A stretch of 44,441 nucleotides of DNA from Mariprofundales bacterium (lineage in GTDB: Bacteria > Pseudomonadota > Zetaproteobacteria > Mariprofundales > J009). Position 1 is the stretch's first letter. Every line of letters begins with the position of its first letter. The stretch spans positions 1 to 44,441 of the forward strand of contig JAUZRF010000001.1 of the NCBI GenBank assembly GCA_030950645.1, written 5' to 3'. Made by a program: the position numbers and the translations under genes. The notes beneath the pieces were generated by a model. That model worked only from the letters and a program-made list of their open reading frames with translations, made no database searches and was not told where the DNA came from. Of this stretch, positions 34,556 to 42,273 are shown in pieces.

Positions 34556-34698
34556 GTAACTACTCAGTTCACTTCTGCTTTTCCCGATAGCTGCGTTGAA
34601 AAACACGCATTTACAGTAGTAAACTTCGCTTTTTCACCTTGCTATCAGAAGCAATCTGGGCAGCTACGGGATATTTTCAAGGGGTGCTGAGTAGTTAC
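34556..34698 (-). repeat. Family A element, long form with a small deletion (second of a tandem pair)
   Basis: It starts GTAACTACTCAGTTCACTTC, lacks about 8 bases of the right arm (TATCAGAAGCAATCTGG), has inner end GGGCAGCTAC at 34667, type B spacer (GGGATATTTTCAAGG) and outer end CTGAGTAGTTAC at 34698. Flanks begin CAAAAA on both sides (34548 and 34699). It is separated from the first copy by 8 bases. Confidence 0.85.
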
Positions 34699-34758
34699 CA
34701 AAAATAGTCTCTGGAGCGTCATGCAAGCGGCGAACCGTCTCCAGCACAAGGAAAACAT

Positions 34759-35625
34759 ATGCCAGCAACCGTGCAGCAATCAATGGAACGCTTTATTCAC
34801 CATCGCTATCACACCGATCGTGAGACCGGCCACATGGCGGATGCGTGCATGAATCTGCTCTCCGATTACCTCCAGTTTTGGTCGGGTCTGTTCCAGCAAG
34901 ATGGTTTAGAGATGGCCGAAGAGTTATCTTCCGATACTGCCGATTGGGAGCGTGAGCTGGATGCCAAAATGGCGCAATGGATGGATGATGATACTGCGCC
35001 GGTGAATGATTTGGGATCACTGACCATCGATCAGATGGATGAAGAGCATCTGCGTGAATTTATTGGTTGGTATCTGCTTAAGGATATGGCGTTGGATAGC
35101 CATCAGGTTCGTGAATTGCTCGACACACTAGGAGGATGGATCTCTTTTTCGCGTCGCAACCACGCGCTGGAGCCGAAACAGGCGGATGCCTTTTCCTCTA
35201 TTTTAGAACAAACTTTACCGGAGACGGTGCGCGCCGCGACCGCAGCCAATGCGCTGCAGCAGATGGTGCAATCGGGACAGTTTCGTGCGCCACCGGCGAC
35301 GGATCGGTGCACGCTGCGTGGCTTTGTCGCGGGGATGGCGCGCCTGAGACCTGCGCAAGGTAGTTATCTGCTTACCTTTGATGATAATGAGATTGCGTCG
35401 ATCCCCATCACCTTGCCTCAAGTGCTGCACCCTTTGCTGCGTGAGGGCGATGTTTTGCACATCTATCTAGCGAGTTACGGTGATCAACGCTACCGATTGG
35501 TGGACAGTGGGCCGTTGTTTCCCGCCTCAACCTGGGTTGAGGCTACCTTGATGGAGCGGTTTGCTCCGATGGATACGATTGAAGCACTGGAGTGGGATCA
35601 AAACCCCGGATCACCGCTAAATTAG
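34759..35625 (+). CDS. Protein of unknown function, two-part architecture
   Basis: I do not recognise this 288-residue protein. Residues 1-185 are predicted to be mainly helical, acidic and rich in Trp, Met and Asp (DWERELDAKMAQWMDDD, REFIGWYLLKDMALD); there is no signal peptide or membrane segment. Residues 190-288 look beta-rich (TLRGFVAGMARLRPAQGSYL, LTFDDNEIASIPITL, EGDVLHIYLASYGDQRYRLV) and could form a small barrel. The ATG has AAGGA about 7 bases upstream, and codon use is like its neighbours, so it is very likely a real gene. It is isolated: divergent from efp, convergent with rpoH, and ends right at a half copy of the family A repeat. Confidence 0.75.
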   Translation: MPATVQQSMERFIHHRYHTDRETGHMADACMNLLSDYLQFWSGLFQQDGLEMAEELSSDTADWERELDAKMAQWMDDDTAPVNDLGSLTIDQMDEEHLREFIGWYLLKDMALDSHQVRELLDTLGGWISFSRRNHALEPKQADAFSSILEQTLPETVRAATAANALQQMVQSGQFRAPPATDRCTLRGFVAGMARLRPAQGSYLLTFDDNEIASIPITLPQVLHPLLREGDVLHIYLASYGDQRYRLVDSGPLFPASTWVEATLMERFAPMDTIEALEWDQNPGSPLN

Positions 35626-35672
35626 GTTTCAACGCCGCTATCGGGAAAACCAGAAGTGAGCTGAGTAGTTAC
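35626..35672 (+). repeat. Family A element, right half only
   Basis: It contains TTTCAACGCCGCTATCGGG onward to CTGAGTAGTTAC; the left half is missing. It fills nearly the whole gap between the convergent unknown gene and rpoH. Confidence 0.8.
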
Positions 35673-35680
35673 CTCCCCGA

Positions 35681-36514
35681 TTAGGCTGGACAGAGCGAGG
35701 TGGAGAGCTCCTGGTGCAATTTTTTCATTGCTCTGTTTTCAAGTTGGCGCACGCGCTCAATGGAGATCCCAAAATCTGCCGCTAGCTCTTTGAGGGTGGA
35801 GGGCGTCTCAGAGAGGTGGCGCTGACGGATAATCATGCGGTCGCGGGCGGACAACTTGTGCATTGCGAGTTCCAGGCCAGCTGAGCGGTGCTCCATCCAG
35901 TCGCGTTCTTCGGCATTGGCTTCGGGCGTCGCTTCCGTTCCGGGCAGGGTATCCAAGATGTTCGCACCATCGCGTTCGCCATCAAGGGAGAGATCGCGTT
36001 GCAGGTAGGCGTTGGCGGTCTCTTGGTACTGATTGGAGCTGATTCCGTACTCTTTGGCTACCGCCTCGCGCCCCACCCCTTCGCAGGCAGCAATCGCTTC
36101 GCGCGCCTTTTGTAGTCCGGAGAAGATGCGGCGTTGCAGCTTATTGGTGCCGAGCTTAACGATGCTCCACGAGCGTAGGATGAAGTCATGAATCGAGGCG
36201 CGGATCCACCATGAAGCGTAGGTGACCAATCGGAAGCCACGGTCAGGATCAAAACGCTTAATGGCATGCATCAAGCCCAGCACCCCCTCCTGCACTAAAT
36301 CCATCTCCGGCAGGCCAAAGTGGCGGTACTCGCGGGCAATCGCGGAGACGGAGTAAAGATTGGCGGCAACCAAGGTGCGTGCCGCTTCGGCATCTTGTTG
36401 ATCGCGCCAGCGCCGCGCCAGACGGGACTCTTCCTGACGGTCAAGCCGATCAATCCGGCGAAGATCGCGTTTGAATAGCGACAGACTGGTTAGTTCCGTG
36501 GATGGGGTGGCCAT
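35681..36514 (-). CDS. rpoH: RNA polymerase heat-shock sigma factor (sigma-32, RpoH)
   Basis: This 277-residue sigma-70-family factor directs transcription of heat-shock genes. Region 2 is LVAANLYSVSAIAREYRHFG, DLVQEGVLGLMHAIKRFDPDRG and FVTYASWWIR-like RLVTYASWWIRASIHDFILR. The RpoH box region reads LQRRIFSGLQKAR just after region 2. Region 4 ends with the helix-turn-helix LKELAADFGISIERVRQLENRAMKKL. Length is close to E. coli RpoH (284). GGAGG lies 12 bases before the ATG, a slightly long spacing. A sigma-70-type promoter and a leader hairpin can be seen upstream. ftsYEX, the usual neighbours in E. coli, are not here. Confidence 0.94.
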   Translation of the reverse strand: MATPSTELTSLSLFKRDLRRIDRLDRQEESRLARRWRDQQDAEAARTLVAANLYSVSAIAREYRHFGLPEMDLVQEGVLGLMHAIKRFDPDRGFRLVTYASWWIRASIHDFILRSWSIVKLGTNKLQRRIFSGLQKAREAIAACEGVGREAVAKEYGISSNQYQETANAYLQRDLSLDGERDGANILDTLPGTEATPEANAEERDWMEHRSAGLELAMHKLSARDRMIIRQRHLSETPSTLKELAADFGISIERVRQLENRAMKKLHQELSTSLCPA

Positions 36515-36562
36515 AGCTTTTTCGTACCTCCGAATCTGGTGATGAGTGTTGTTATCTTGTAG

Positions 36563-36576
36563 CGGCTCGAAAGCCG
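36563..36576 (-). promoter_or_regulatory. Small hairpin in the rpoH 5' leader
   Basis: On the rpoH strand CGGCT-TTCG-AGCCG forms a 5-bp stem with a four-base loop, downstream of the predicted promoter and about 50 bases before the start codon. It could influence leader folding; it is too far from GGAGG to mask it alone. Confidence 0.35.
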
Positions 36577-36590
36577 ATGCGCGCTATGCT

Positions 36591-36620
36591 ATGCTAGCAT
36601 GCCGAGTGGCATTGGGTCAA
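36591..36620 (-). promoter_or_regulatory. Predicted sigma-70-type promoter of rpoH
   Basis: On the minus strand the -35 box TTGACC (36615-36620) and -10 box TAGCAT (36591-36596) are separated by 18 bases. The -35 box overlaps the stop codon of the upstream Tim44-like gene. The start codon is about 75 bases downstream. Confidence 0.5.
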
Positions 36621-37492
36621 GATGCCTGTGCAATCCCTGCCAGATACCAGGTGGGGTCAGAACTGCTGGCATCGTGGCAGAAAGTCCAGGTCTCTTCGAC
36701 CCGTCTATTCTCATTTTCCAGCACCGTGCCGGCATGATCAAGGGTCTGCTCCTTCATCATGGCAGTGAAGGTAACCGCTGCCCATTCGCGGCCAGATTCA
36801 ATCCAACTTTCGAGTAGCTGTGCCTCAAGCGTGACCACTTCGGTCTGGTTGCGTTGCTCGCCTTGTGATTGGATCTCTTGTTCCACATGGGCGGCCACCT
36901 CAGGCCGACAGAAACGGCGGATATCCTCGATATCCTGTTTGTCCCATGCCGCTTGCATGCGGATGAAGATGGAGCGAGATGCATCAAGGAACACCGTCTC
37001 ATCCATTTGTGGTCGCTCCATCGCGCCAGATGGGCCGCTGCTGCTGCCTGATCCCTGCGCCATACCCTCTGGCTCAGCACTGTAGGTGTGGTGACCATCG
37101 CTGCCAGCGGACATGGGCTGCCTAAATCCTTGTTGAGAAAGCTTCGGCGCTTTGCGCCGGAACCACCACATCACGCCCCATCCAATCGCCGCAATGATCA
37201 AGATATCAAACATGTTAATACCACTGAATCCGCCGCCAAAAAACATCGCACCCAGCAATCCACCCATCGCCAATCCGGCAATGCCTCCCATCAAACCACT
37301 GCGGGGGCGGCGATTGGCTGTGGCGTTGCGACTGCTGGTGTGGCGAGGTTGGCTAGCATGTGAGCGGCCAAAAGAACGGTGGTGTGAACCGAAGGAAAAA
37401 CCGCCACCAAAACGGCGCGCATCGGCCTGATCGGCAGGCCATAAAGCCATGGCTGCAACGGCGACGATCATAAGAATCATCCATTTTTTCAT
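36617..37492 (-). CDS. Tim44-like domain protein, secreted or membrane-anchored
   Basis: This 291-residue protein has an N-terminal signal or anchor helix (MKKWMILMIVAVAAMALWPA), then an Arg/Ser/Gly/His-rich segment (RRFGGGFSFGSHHRSFGRS), a hydrophobic Gly-rich region (GLMGGIAGLAMGGLLGAMFFGGG) and another helix (FDILIIAAIGWGVMWWF). The C-terminal half (about 165-291) is a Tim44-like/NTF2-fold domain (ASRSIFIRMQAAWDKQDIEDIRRFCRPEV, RRVEETWTFCHD, WYLAGIAQ). Such proteins are widespread in proteobacteria, but their function is not settled. AGGAG lies 8 bases before the ATG. It is upstream of rpoH, whose promoter overlaps its end. Confidence 0.85.
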   Translation of the reverse strand: MKKWMILMIVAVAAMALWPADQADARRFGGGFSFGSHHRSFGRSHASQPRHTSSRNATANRRPRSGLMGGIAGLAMGGLLGAMFFGGGFSGINMFDILIIAAIGWGVMWWFRRKAPKLSQQGFRQPMSAGSDGHHTYSAEPEGMAQGSGSSSGPSGAMERPQMDETVFLDASRSIFIRMQAAWDKQDIEDIRRFCRPEVAAHVEQEIQSQGEQRNQTEVVTLEAQLLESWIESGREWAAVTFTAMMKEQTLDHAGTVLENENRRVEETWTFCHDASSSDPTWYLAGIAQAS

Positions 37493-37606
37493 TGTTTTAT
37501 CTCCTGATATCGTCGAAACGCCATAGCTGTTTTGGACGGAGTCGCGATTTAAAATGATGGCGCATTGTCATAAGTTAAGGTAAAAAGTCTATGAAAGCAG
37601 GCTGAT

Positions 37607-37784
37607 CATTACTCAGCTCACTCCCGGCTTTCCCGATAGCGGCGTTAAAAAACGCCCATTTACAGGTAACTGCTCAGATTGCTTCCGGTTTTCCTGATAG
37701 CGGCGTTGAAAAATGCTCATTTACAGTAGTAAACTCCGCTTTTTCGCCTTGCTATCAGAAAAACCGGAAGCAATCTGAGCAGTT
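37607..37784. repeat. Family A composite: left half copy plus full copy, flanked by an 11-bp direct repeat
   Basis: A partial arm (TACTCAGCTCACTCCC to CCCATTTACAG, 37611-37666) runs straight into a full copy starting GTAACTGCTCAGATTGC at 37667 and ending GAGCAGTTA. In this copy both outer arms are of the same type, making a longer near-perfect palindrome. AAGCAGGCTGA occurs on both sides (37596-37606 and 37785-37795), consistent with a target duplication. It supplies the C-terminus of the MurU-like gene. Confidence 0.85.
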
Positions 37785-38453
37785 AAGCAGGCTGAAAAGA
37801 TCGTGCGGGCGGCCGATGTCGTGCCAGTTGCCGTGGTGGTGTATGCCATACAGCTGATCGGACTCCATCTGTTGGTGCATCAAGTCGGTGAGCGGAAAAC
37901 AGGGCTCGTGCTGGTGCCGCAACAGTGCATCCGGCCACAAGGATACGCCTGAAAAGGTCAGGGTATCCATCTCTGGAGGGCGCACCTTGCCATGCACTAA
38001 AGCAAAGTCCCCTTGTGGATGATGCGGCGGATTGGCTATCAGCGCCAACGCCGCTGCAGAGGGGTGATCGGATACACGCTGCCACAATGCGGTGAGATCG
38101 ATATCCGTCACCACATCGGCATTGAGTACGAACAGGTTGGCTCCTTCCGGGAGGAACTGCTGCGCCTGACACACCCCACCACCGGAATCGCGTAATTCAT
38201 ACTCCACGCTATAGCGGATGGAGATGCCAAAGCGACGACCATCGCCCAAGGCTTGCCGAATCTGCTCGCCGTGGGCATGCAGGTTAATGGCGACATGACG
38301 CACGCCATGGCGAATGAGGTGACGCAGGGTGTGTACAATGGCGGGCTCTCCGGCCACCGACATCAGCGCCTTGGGGCGATCACGGGTGAGCCATTTCAGT
38401 CGCGTGCCCAATCCTGCAGCCAAAATCACCGCGCGATCCGGGCGCATCAGCAT
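37755..38453 (-). CDS. MurU-like nucleotidyltransferase
   Basis: This sugar-phosphate nucleotidyltransferase of about 232 residues is closest to MurU, which makes UDP-MurNAc from MurNAc-1-phosphate in a peptidoglycan recycling route. The nucleotide-binding signature is VILAAGLGTRLKWLTRDRPKALMSVAGEP, split as AAGLGTRL and RPKALM; SGGGVCQAQQFL and FVLNADVVTDIDLTAL carry the substrate-binding and metal-binding residues. I chose the ATG at 38453, just before the conserved domain; no clear ribosome binding site helps. The last 10 residues (NCSDCFRFF and stop) are encoded by a family A repeat. The usual partner kinase AmgK is not adjacent, so the sugar specificity is inferred only. Confidence 0.8.
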   Translation of the reverse strand: MLMRPDRAVILAAGLGTRLKWLTRDRPKALMSVAGEPAIVHTLRHLIRHGVRHVAINLHAHGEQIRQALGDGRRFGISIRYSVEYELRDSGGGVCQAQQFLPEGANLFVLNADVVTDIDLTALWQRVSDHPSAAALALIANPPHHPQGDFALVHGKVRPPEMDTLTFSGVSLWPDALLRHQHEPCFPLTDLMHQQMESDQLYGIHHHGNWHDIGRPHDLFSLLNCSDCFRFF

Positions 38454-38487
38454 GGTTTTGTGGCTGATTCCCGCTCTGCCGCCGTGA

Positions 38488-39396
38488 TCAATCCTTTCCC
38501 AATAGGTGCAGTAGCGTCCCCATCTGCTCCTCAGCAGCCGCCCTGCCACGGGCAATCTCATCCCTGGGGTGGGAAAAATCATCCCACTGCACATCCCCTA
38601 CCAGCGGTTCGATCAGTATCTCCGTATGCTCCTTATCATACCGGCGAAGGTAGTAGGATTTCACCAAGGATGCCCAGTCCAGCATGCTAAGGAGATGGGT
38701 TGGCGTGGCTCCACACGAGGGCTTTGCCCCCACATTTACTGACACCACGCACTGGCTATTGCTGGCCCGTTGCCGTGCCTCCAATGAGGGGATCTCCGAT
38801 GCTAGGCCGCCATCAACATAGCGTTTCCCATCCACTTCTACCGGTGCGAAAATGCCGGGGATCGCCATGCTGGCAGCTACACTGAGAACCAGATCCCCTT
38901 GCGTAAACAGGGTGCAGTCGCCGCAAGGGAAATCGACCGCAGTACACGAAAATGGAATTTGTAGTTCGGAGAAATCGCGGGTTTTGCAGAGTTTCTCGGC
39001 AACGGTAATGAGTAGCTCTGCGTCCATGAGCGATATATCGCTCGCTGCGCGGGCATAGAGCATGGTTTGGCGCGCGAGATTTGCCCAGTGGTTGAGGAAC
39101 GATTCTCCAGCGTCTTGTTGTTGCAGTTTCGGTAGTTGCAGCTCGGTCATGGTGTCGGAGTGGAGGAAATCCAGCGCCTGAGCTTTGACTGCCGTGATGT
39201 CAGGATGGTGTGCATACATTGCCCCGAATAGTGCGCCGATGCTGACACCAATGATGGCATCGGGCCGCAACTGATGCGCCTCCAACGCCTCAAGTACGCC
39301 GAGGTGTGCCAGGCCTCGTCCACCACCACCGCCCAGTGCCAGCACAAAGCCGTCGTATCGGCTTGGTAGTAGCCGGCTAAACCAATTGGTATTCAT
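38488..39396 (-). CDS. Patatin-like phospholipase (RssA/NTE family)
   Basis: This patatin-fold serine hydrolase of about 302 residues has the Ser-Asp dyad: oxyanion loop LGGGGGRGLAHLG, nucleophile elbow GVSIGALFG, and the Asp in VDGGLASEIP. Related bacterial proteins are RssA-like putative esterases acting on lipids; the substrate is unknown. There is no signal peptide. ATG 39396 has AAGGAGGAG (39402-39410) just upstream and shares ATGA with the glnD stop, so the two genes are probably translated together. The frame starts 16 codons further up inside glnD without support. Confidence 0.88.
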   Translation of the reverse strand: MNTNWFSRLLPSRYDGFVLALGGGGGRGLAHLGVLEALEAHQLRPDAIIGVSIGALFGAMYAHHPDITAVKAQALDFLHSDTMTELQLPKLQQQDAGESFLNHWANLARQTMLYARAASDISLMDAELLITVAEKLCKTRDFSELQIPFSCTAVDFPCGDCTLFTQGDLVLSVAASMAIPGIFAPVEVDGKRYVDGGLASEIPSLEARQRASNSQCVVSVNVGAKPSCGATPTHLLSMLDWASLVKSYYLRRYDKEHTEILIEPLVGDVQWDDFSHPRDEIARGRAAAEEQMGTLLHLLGKD

Positions 39397-42041
39397 GAAT
39401 TCTCCTCCTTCGGCAGTGTGATGACTTGATAGAAATCCGAGCACAATTGATCAATAAGTGATGGGTCGATGCTAGCTGGACGCGATGGGCCATCCCCTTC
39501 GGGCTCAAGGAAAAACACATCCACGATCTGCTCTCCGAAGGTGGAAATTTGGGCGGAACGGGTATGCAAATGGTGACGATTGATCACCGCAGCCAAATCG
39601 GCCAAGATGCCGGGACGGGATGCTGCGGTTACCTCAATCACGATCATCCGTGCAGAGGCCTCTGGCAATAGTCGAACGCGCGGTGTTACTTGGCGCATCA
39701 GCACATTGATGGTGAAATGCGGTGCGGCGCGTAGTTGGGGCGGTTGGTTGCTCTGCAGCACCTGTTCAATGCGCTGGCACAGACGGTCGAGATCGGATTG
39801 CGCAGTCAATGGCTCACCATCAATGGTCTGGAGATAGAACAGGTCGAGTACCCGACCATGGTGTAGATTGACTGCTTGCGCTGACATAATTGAGGTGTTG
39901 GAGCTATGAATGACACTGGTTAGCGCGGCAAAGAGTCCGCTACGCTCGCGGCTATGTACCATGACCCGTGTGCCGCCACCTTGAATATCCACCTCGGCAC
40001 AGACGCTATCGGTTGCGGGATGTAGGGTGAGGAAATCGACCATGCGCGCCAATATTTTCGTTGGCAGTTGGCGCTGTGCGCCGGCAGGTATGCATGCGAG
40101 TGATGCCAATGTATCGCGTTGATCGCTGTTTTCCACCAAGGCCAATATTGCTTGTCGCCGCTGCGCAAGACGCGCCGCGAGCGCGGCATCGTTGCTGAGT
40201 TCATCCAGTTGATCGCCCAGCAATGCCTGCTCTGCTGCCCGGTAGAGTTCGCCCAGCAGTGAGCCTTTCCATGCGTTCCATACCTCTGGCCCCACGGCAG
40301 CGATATCGGCCACGGTTAGGCAGTAGAGATAATCTAATCGTGCGCGCGTCTCAATCTTACGGGCAAAATCCGTGATCACTGCGCGATCCGACAGGTCGTA
40401 ACGCTGAGAGACCATTGCCATGGTTAGGTGCTGGGAGACTAGCCATGGTACCAGATCGCAGGCACTCTCATCCAGCCCTGCACGGTGACAGAATTTGCGG
40501 GCCAGCTTCTCCCCCTCTATCGAATGGTCTCCGGGGATCCCTTTGGCAATGTCATGGAAAATCAGTGCGAGGTAGAGCAGCTCTGGTCGTGCTAACCGTG
40601 CCGATATCTCCGATGCCAATGGGGAGCGCAGGGTGCGCTGCCTATGGATAAAGTTTCGCGCCTCTCCCACGGCTCGGATGGTGTGCTCATCCACGGTGTA
40701 GGCGTGGTAGCGATTGAACTGACCTAGCCCCACCACGCGACGAAAATCTGGAATGAATCGCCCCAACACCCCGGTATCATTCATCTCTTTGAGTGCCCAT
40801 GCCACATTGCGTCGCTGCCGGAGAATATCCATAAAGCATTGGTATGCCTTAGGATCTCGGCGCACATCCTCATCGATTAGCAAAGCATCGGCACGAATGC
40901 GGCGCAGGGTGGTTGAGGTCAGCTTACGGTGTCCCTCCTGCGCAACATGGAACACCTTGAGCAGTCGTAGTGGCTCCTCGCGGAACACTGCGGCGTGGGC
41001 AATGCCGACCCGTTCGCCCTCTTCCACTAGGCCATGGCCAATCGGCTTGGTGCGGACAAAAAGGTGTTTGTGCTGCAACTCCTCAAAATGCATCGTGATC
41101 ATGCCGCAGAGCCGCACCACCCGTCCGGCATGGCGGAAGTAATCCTTCATGAACCGTTCCACCGCCGGACGCTCGCCACCGCCATAGCCCATCGCATCGG
41201 CTAGGTATGCTTGCTGTTCGAAGCTGAGGCGGTCACTCGCCCGCTGTTGGTTGAGGTGTAGCCCAACCCGGCAGCGCCAGAGGTAATCCTCGGCTGCCAG
41301 CAGGTGGTAGCGTTCACGCACCGACAGGGTGCCGGAGGTCATCAGGCTGCCGCCACCCGCCGTGCCATACCACGCCTTGGCCAACCAGAATACCGTTTGA
41401 ATATCACGCAGGCTGCCGCCACCCTCTTTGATGTCGGGCTCCATCAAAAACGCAGTCTTTCCGGTGCGATCATGTCGCAGATGCATCTCTTCGAGTTTGG
41501 CAATGACAAATGCCGCCCGTCGTCGTTGGAAAAACTTGTGGATGTTCTCCTGCAATGCTTCAAACAGGGTGCCATGGCCAAACACCAAACGCGCCTCCAT
41601 CGCTGCGGTGGCGGTACTCCAATCCTCGCTCATCGCCCGCACACAGTCGCGCACGCTACGCACAGCATAGCCTACCTTGAGATTGAGATCCCATAGCGCG
41701 TACAGAAATGGCTGAATCTTCTCCTGCTCCGCTTGGCCAGTACTGGATGGAATCAGAAACCAGAGATCGAGGTCGGAGTGGGGTGCCAACTCACCGCGGC
41801 CAAAGCCGCCTACTGCGATCAGGTCGACCTGATCCAATAGCTCTGGTGCCAACTGGCGCCACAGCTTGCATAGTAGGACATCCATCCGATCAGCCAGCGC
41901 CTGTGCCATCTCCTGACCGGTAGCGCCAACGCCGAACATTTCGGCAATGTAGTTTCGGTTGGCGATCAATCGCTGTTGCAGAGCGGCGTTGTCGATGGTG
42001 CTGGGAACGCTGGAATGATCATCAGCATCAGAATGGGTCAT
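39393..42041 (-). CDS. glnD: Bifunctional uridylyltransferase / uridylyl-removing enzyme GlnD
   Basis: This 882-residue nitrogen sensor uridylylates PII proteins when glutamine is low and removes UMP when it is high. The order is a nucleotidyltransferase domain with GGFGRGELAPHSDLDLWFL (about 75-95), a helical region with the conserved GGGSLRDIQTVFWL, an HD domain with LALIFHDIAKGIPGDHSIEG (about 490-520), and two C-terminal ACT domains (about 695-770 and 805-880) that bind glutamine. Length is normal for the family (E. coli 890). No strong ribosome binding site precedes the ATG. No PII or amt gene is in the window. Confidence 0.97.
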   Translation of the reverse strand: MTHSDADDHSSVPSTIDNAALQQRLIANRNYIAEMFGVGATGQEMAQALADRMDVLLCKLWRQLAPELLDQVDLIAVGGFGRGELAPHSDLDLWFLIPSSTGQAEQEKIQPFLYALWDLNLKVGYAVRSVRDCVRAMSEDWSTATAAMEARLVFGHGTLFEALQENIHKFFQRRRAAFVIAKLEEMHLRHDRTGKTAFLMEPDIKEGGGSLRDIQTVFWLAKAWYGTAGGGSLMTSGTLSVRERYHLLAAEDYLWRCRVGLHLNQQRASDRLSFEQQAYLADAMGYGGGERPAVERFMKDYFRHAGRVVRLCGMITMHFEELQHKHLFVRTKPIGHGLVEEGERVGIAHAAVFREEPLRLLKVFHVAQEGHRKLTSTTLRRIRADALLIDEDVRRDPKAYQCFMDILRQRRNVAWALKEMNDTGVLGRFIPDFRRVVGLGQFNRYHAYTVDEHTIRAVGEARNFIHRQRTLRSPLASEISARLARPELLYLALIFHDIAKGIPGDHSIEGEKLARKFCHRAGLDESACDLVPWLVSQHLTMAMVSQRYDLSDRAVITDFARKIETRARLDYLYCLTVADIAAVGPEVWNAWKGSLLGELYRAAEQALLGDQLDELSNDAALAARLAQRRQAILALVENSDQRDTLASLACIPAGAQRQLPTKILARMVDFLTLHPATDSVCAEVDIQGGGTRVMVHSRERSGLFAALTSVIHSSNTSIMSAQAVNLHHGRVLDLFYLQTIDGEPLTAQSDLDRLCQRIEQVLQSNQPPQLRAAPHFTINVLMRQVTPRVRLLPEASARMIVIEVTAASRPGILADLAAVINRHHLHTRSAQISTFGEQIVDVFFLEPEGDGPSRPASIDPSLIDQLCSDFYQVITLPKEENS

Positions 42042-42120
42042 CGGGCAAGCTTAGCGCGTAAGTTGGGTGCAATCCATTGGGGGAACAGGCGAAGGAGGGG
42101 GATAATTCCAAATGCGGCGA

Positions 42121-42273
42121 GTAACTACTCAGCTCACTTTCGGTTTTCCTGATCGCGGCGTTGAAAAATGCGCATTGACAGTAGTAAACTTAAGCTTTTC
42201 CGCCTTGCTATCAGTAAAACCGGAAGCGATCTGAGCAGTTACGGGATGTTTTCAATGGGTGCTGAGTAGTTAC
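42121..42273 (-). repeat. Family A element, long form, carrying the stop codon of the methyltransferase gene
   Basis: It starts GTAACTACTCAGCTCACTTT, with inner end GAGCAGTTAC at 42242, type B spacer (GGGATGTTTTCAATGG) and outer end CTGAGTAGTTAC at 42273. The TAA of the downstream-reading methyltransferase (42270-42272) is part of the terminal GTAAC. Flanking 8-mers do not match well. Confidence 0.88.

Noticed and set aside
36653-36666. GGGGTCAG motif as a second copy of the palindrome found in the rluC-like gene
   Set aside because: It has no inverted partner nearby and is ordinary coding sequence of the Tim44-like gene.
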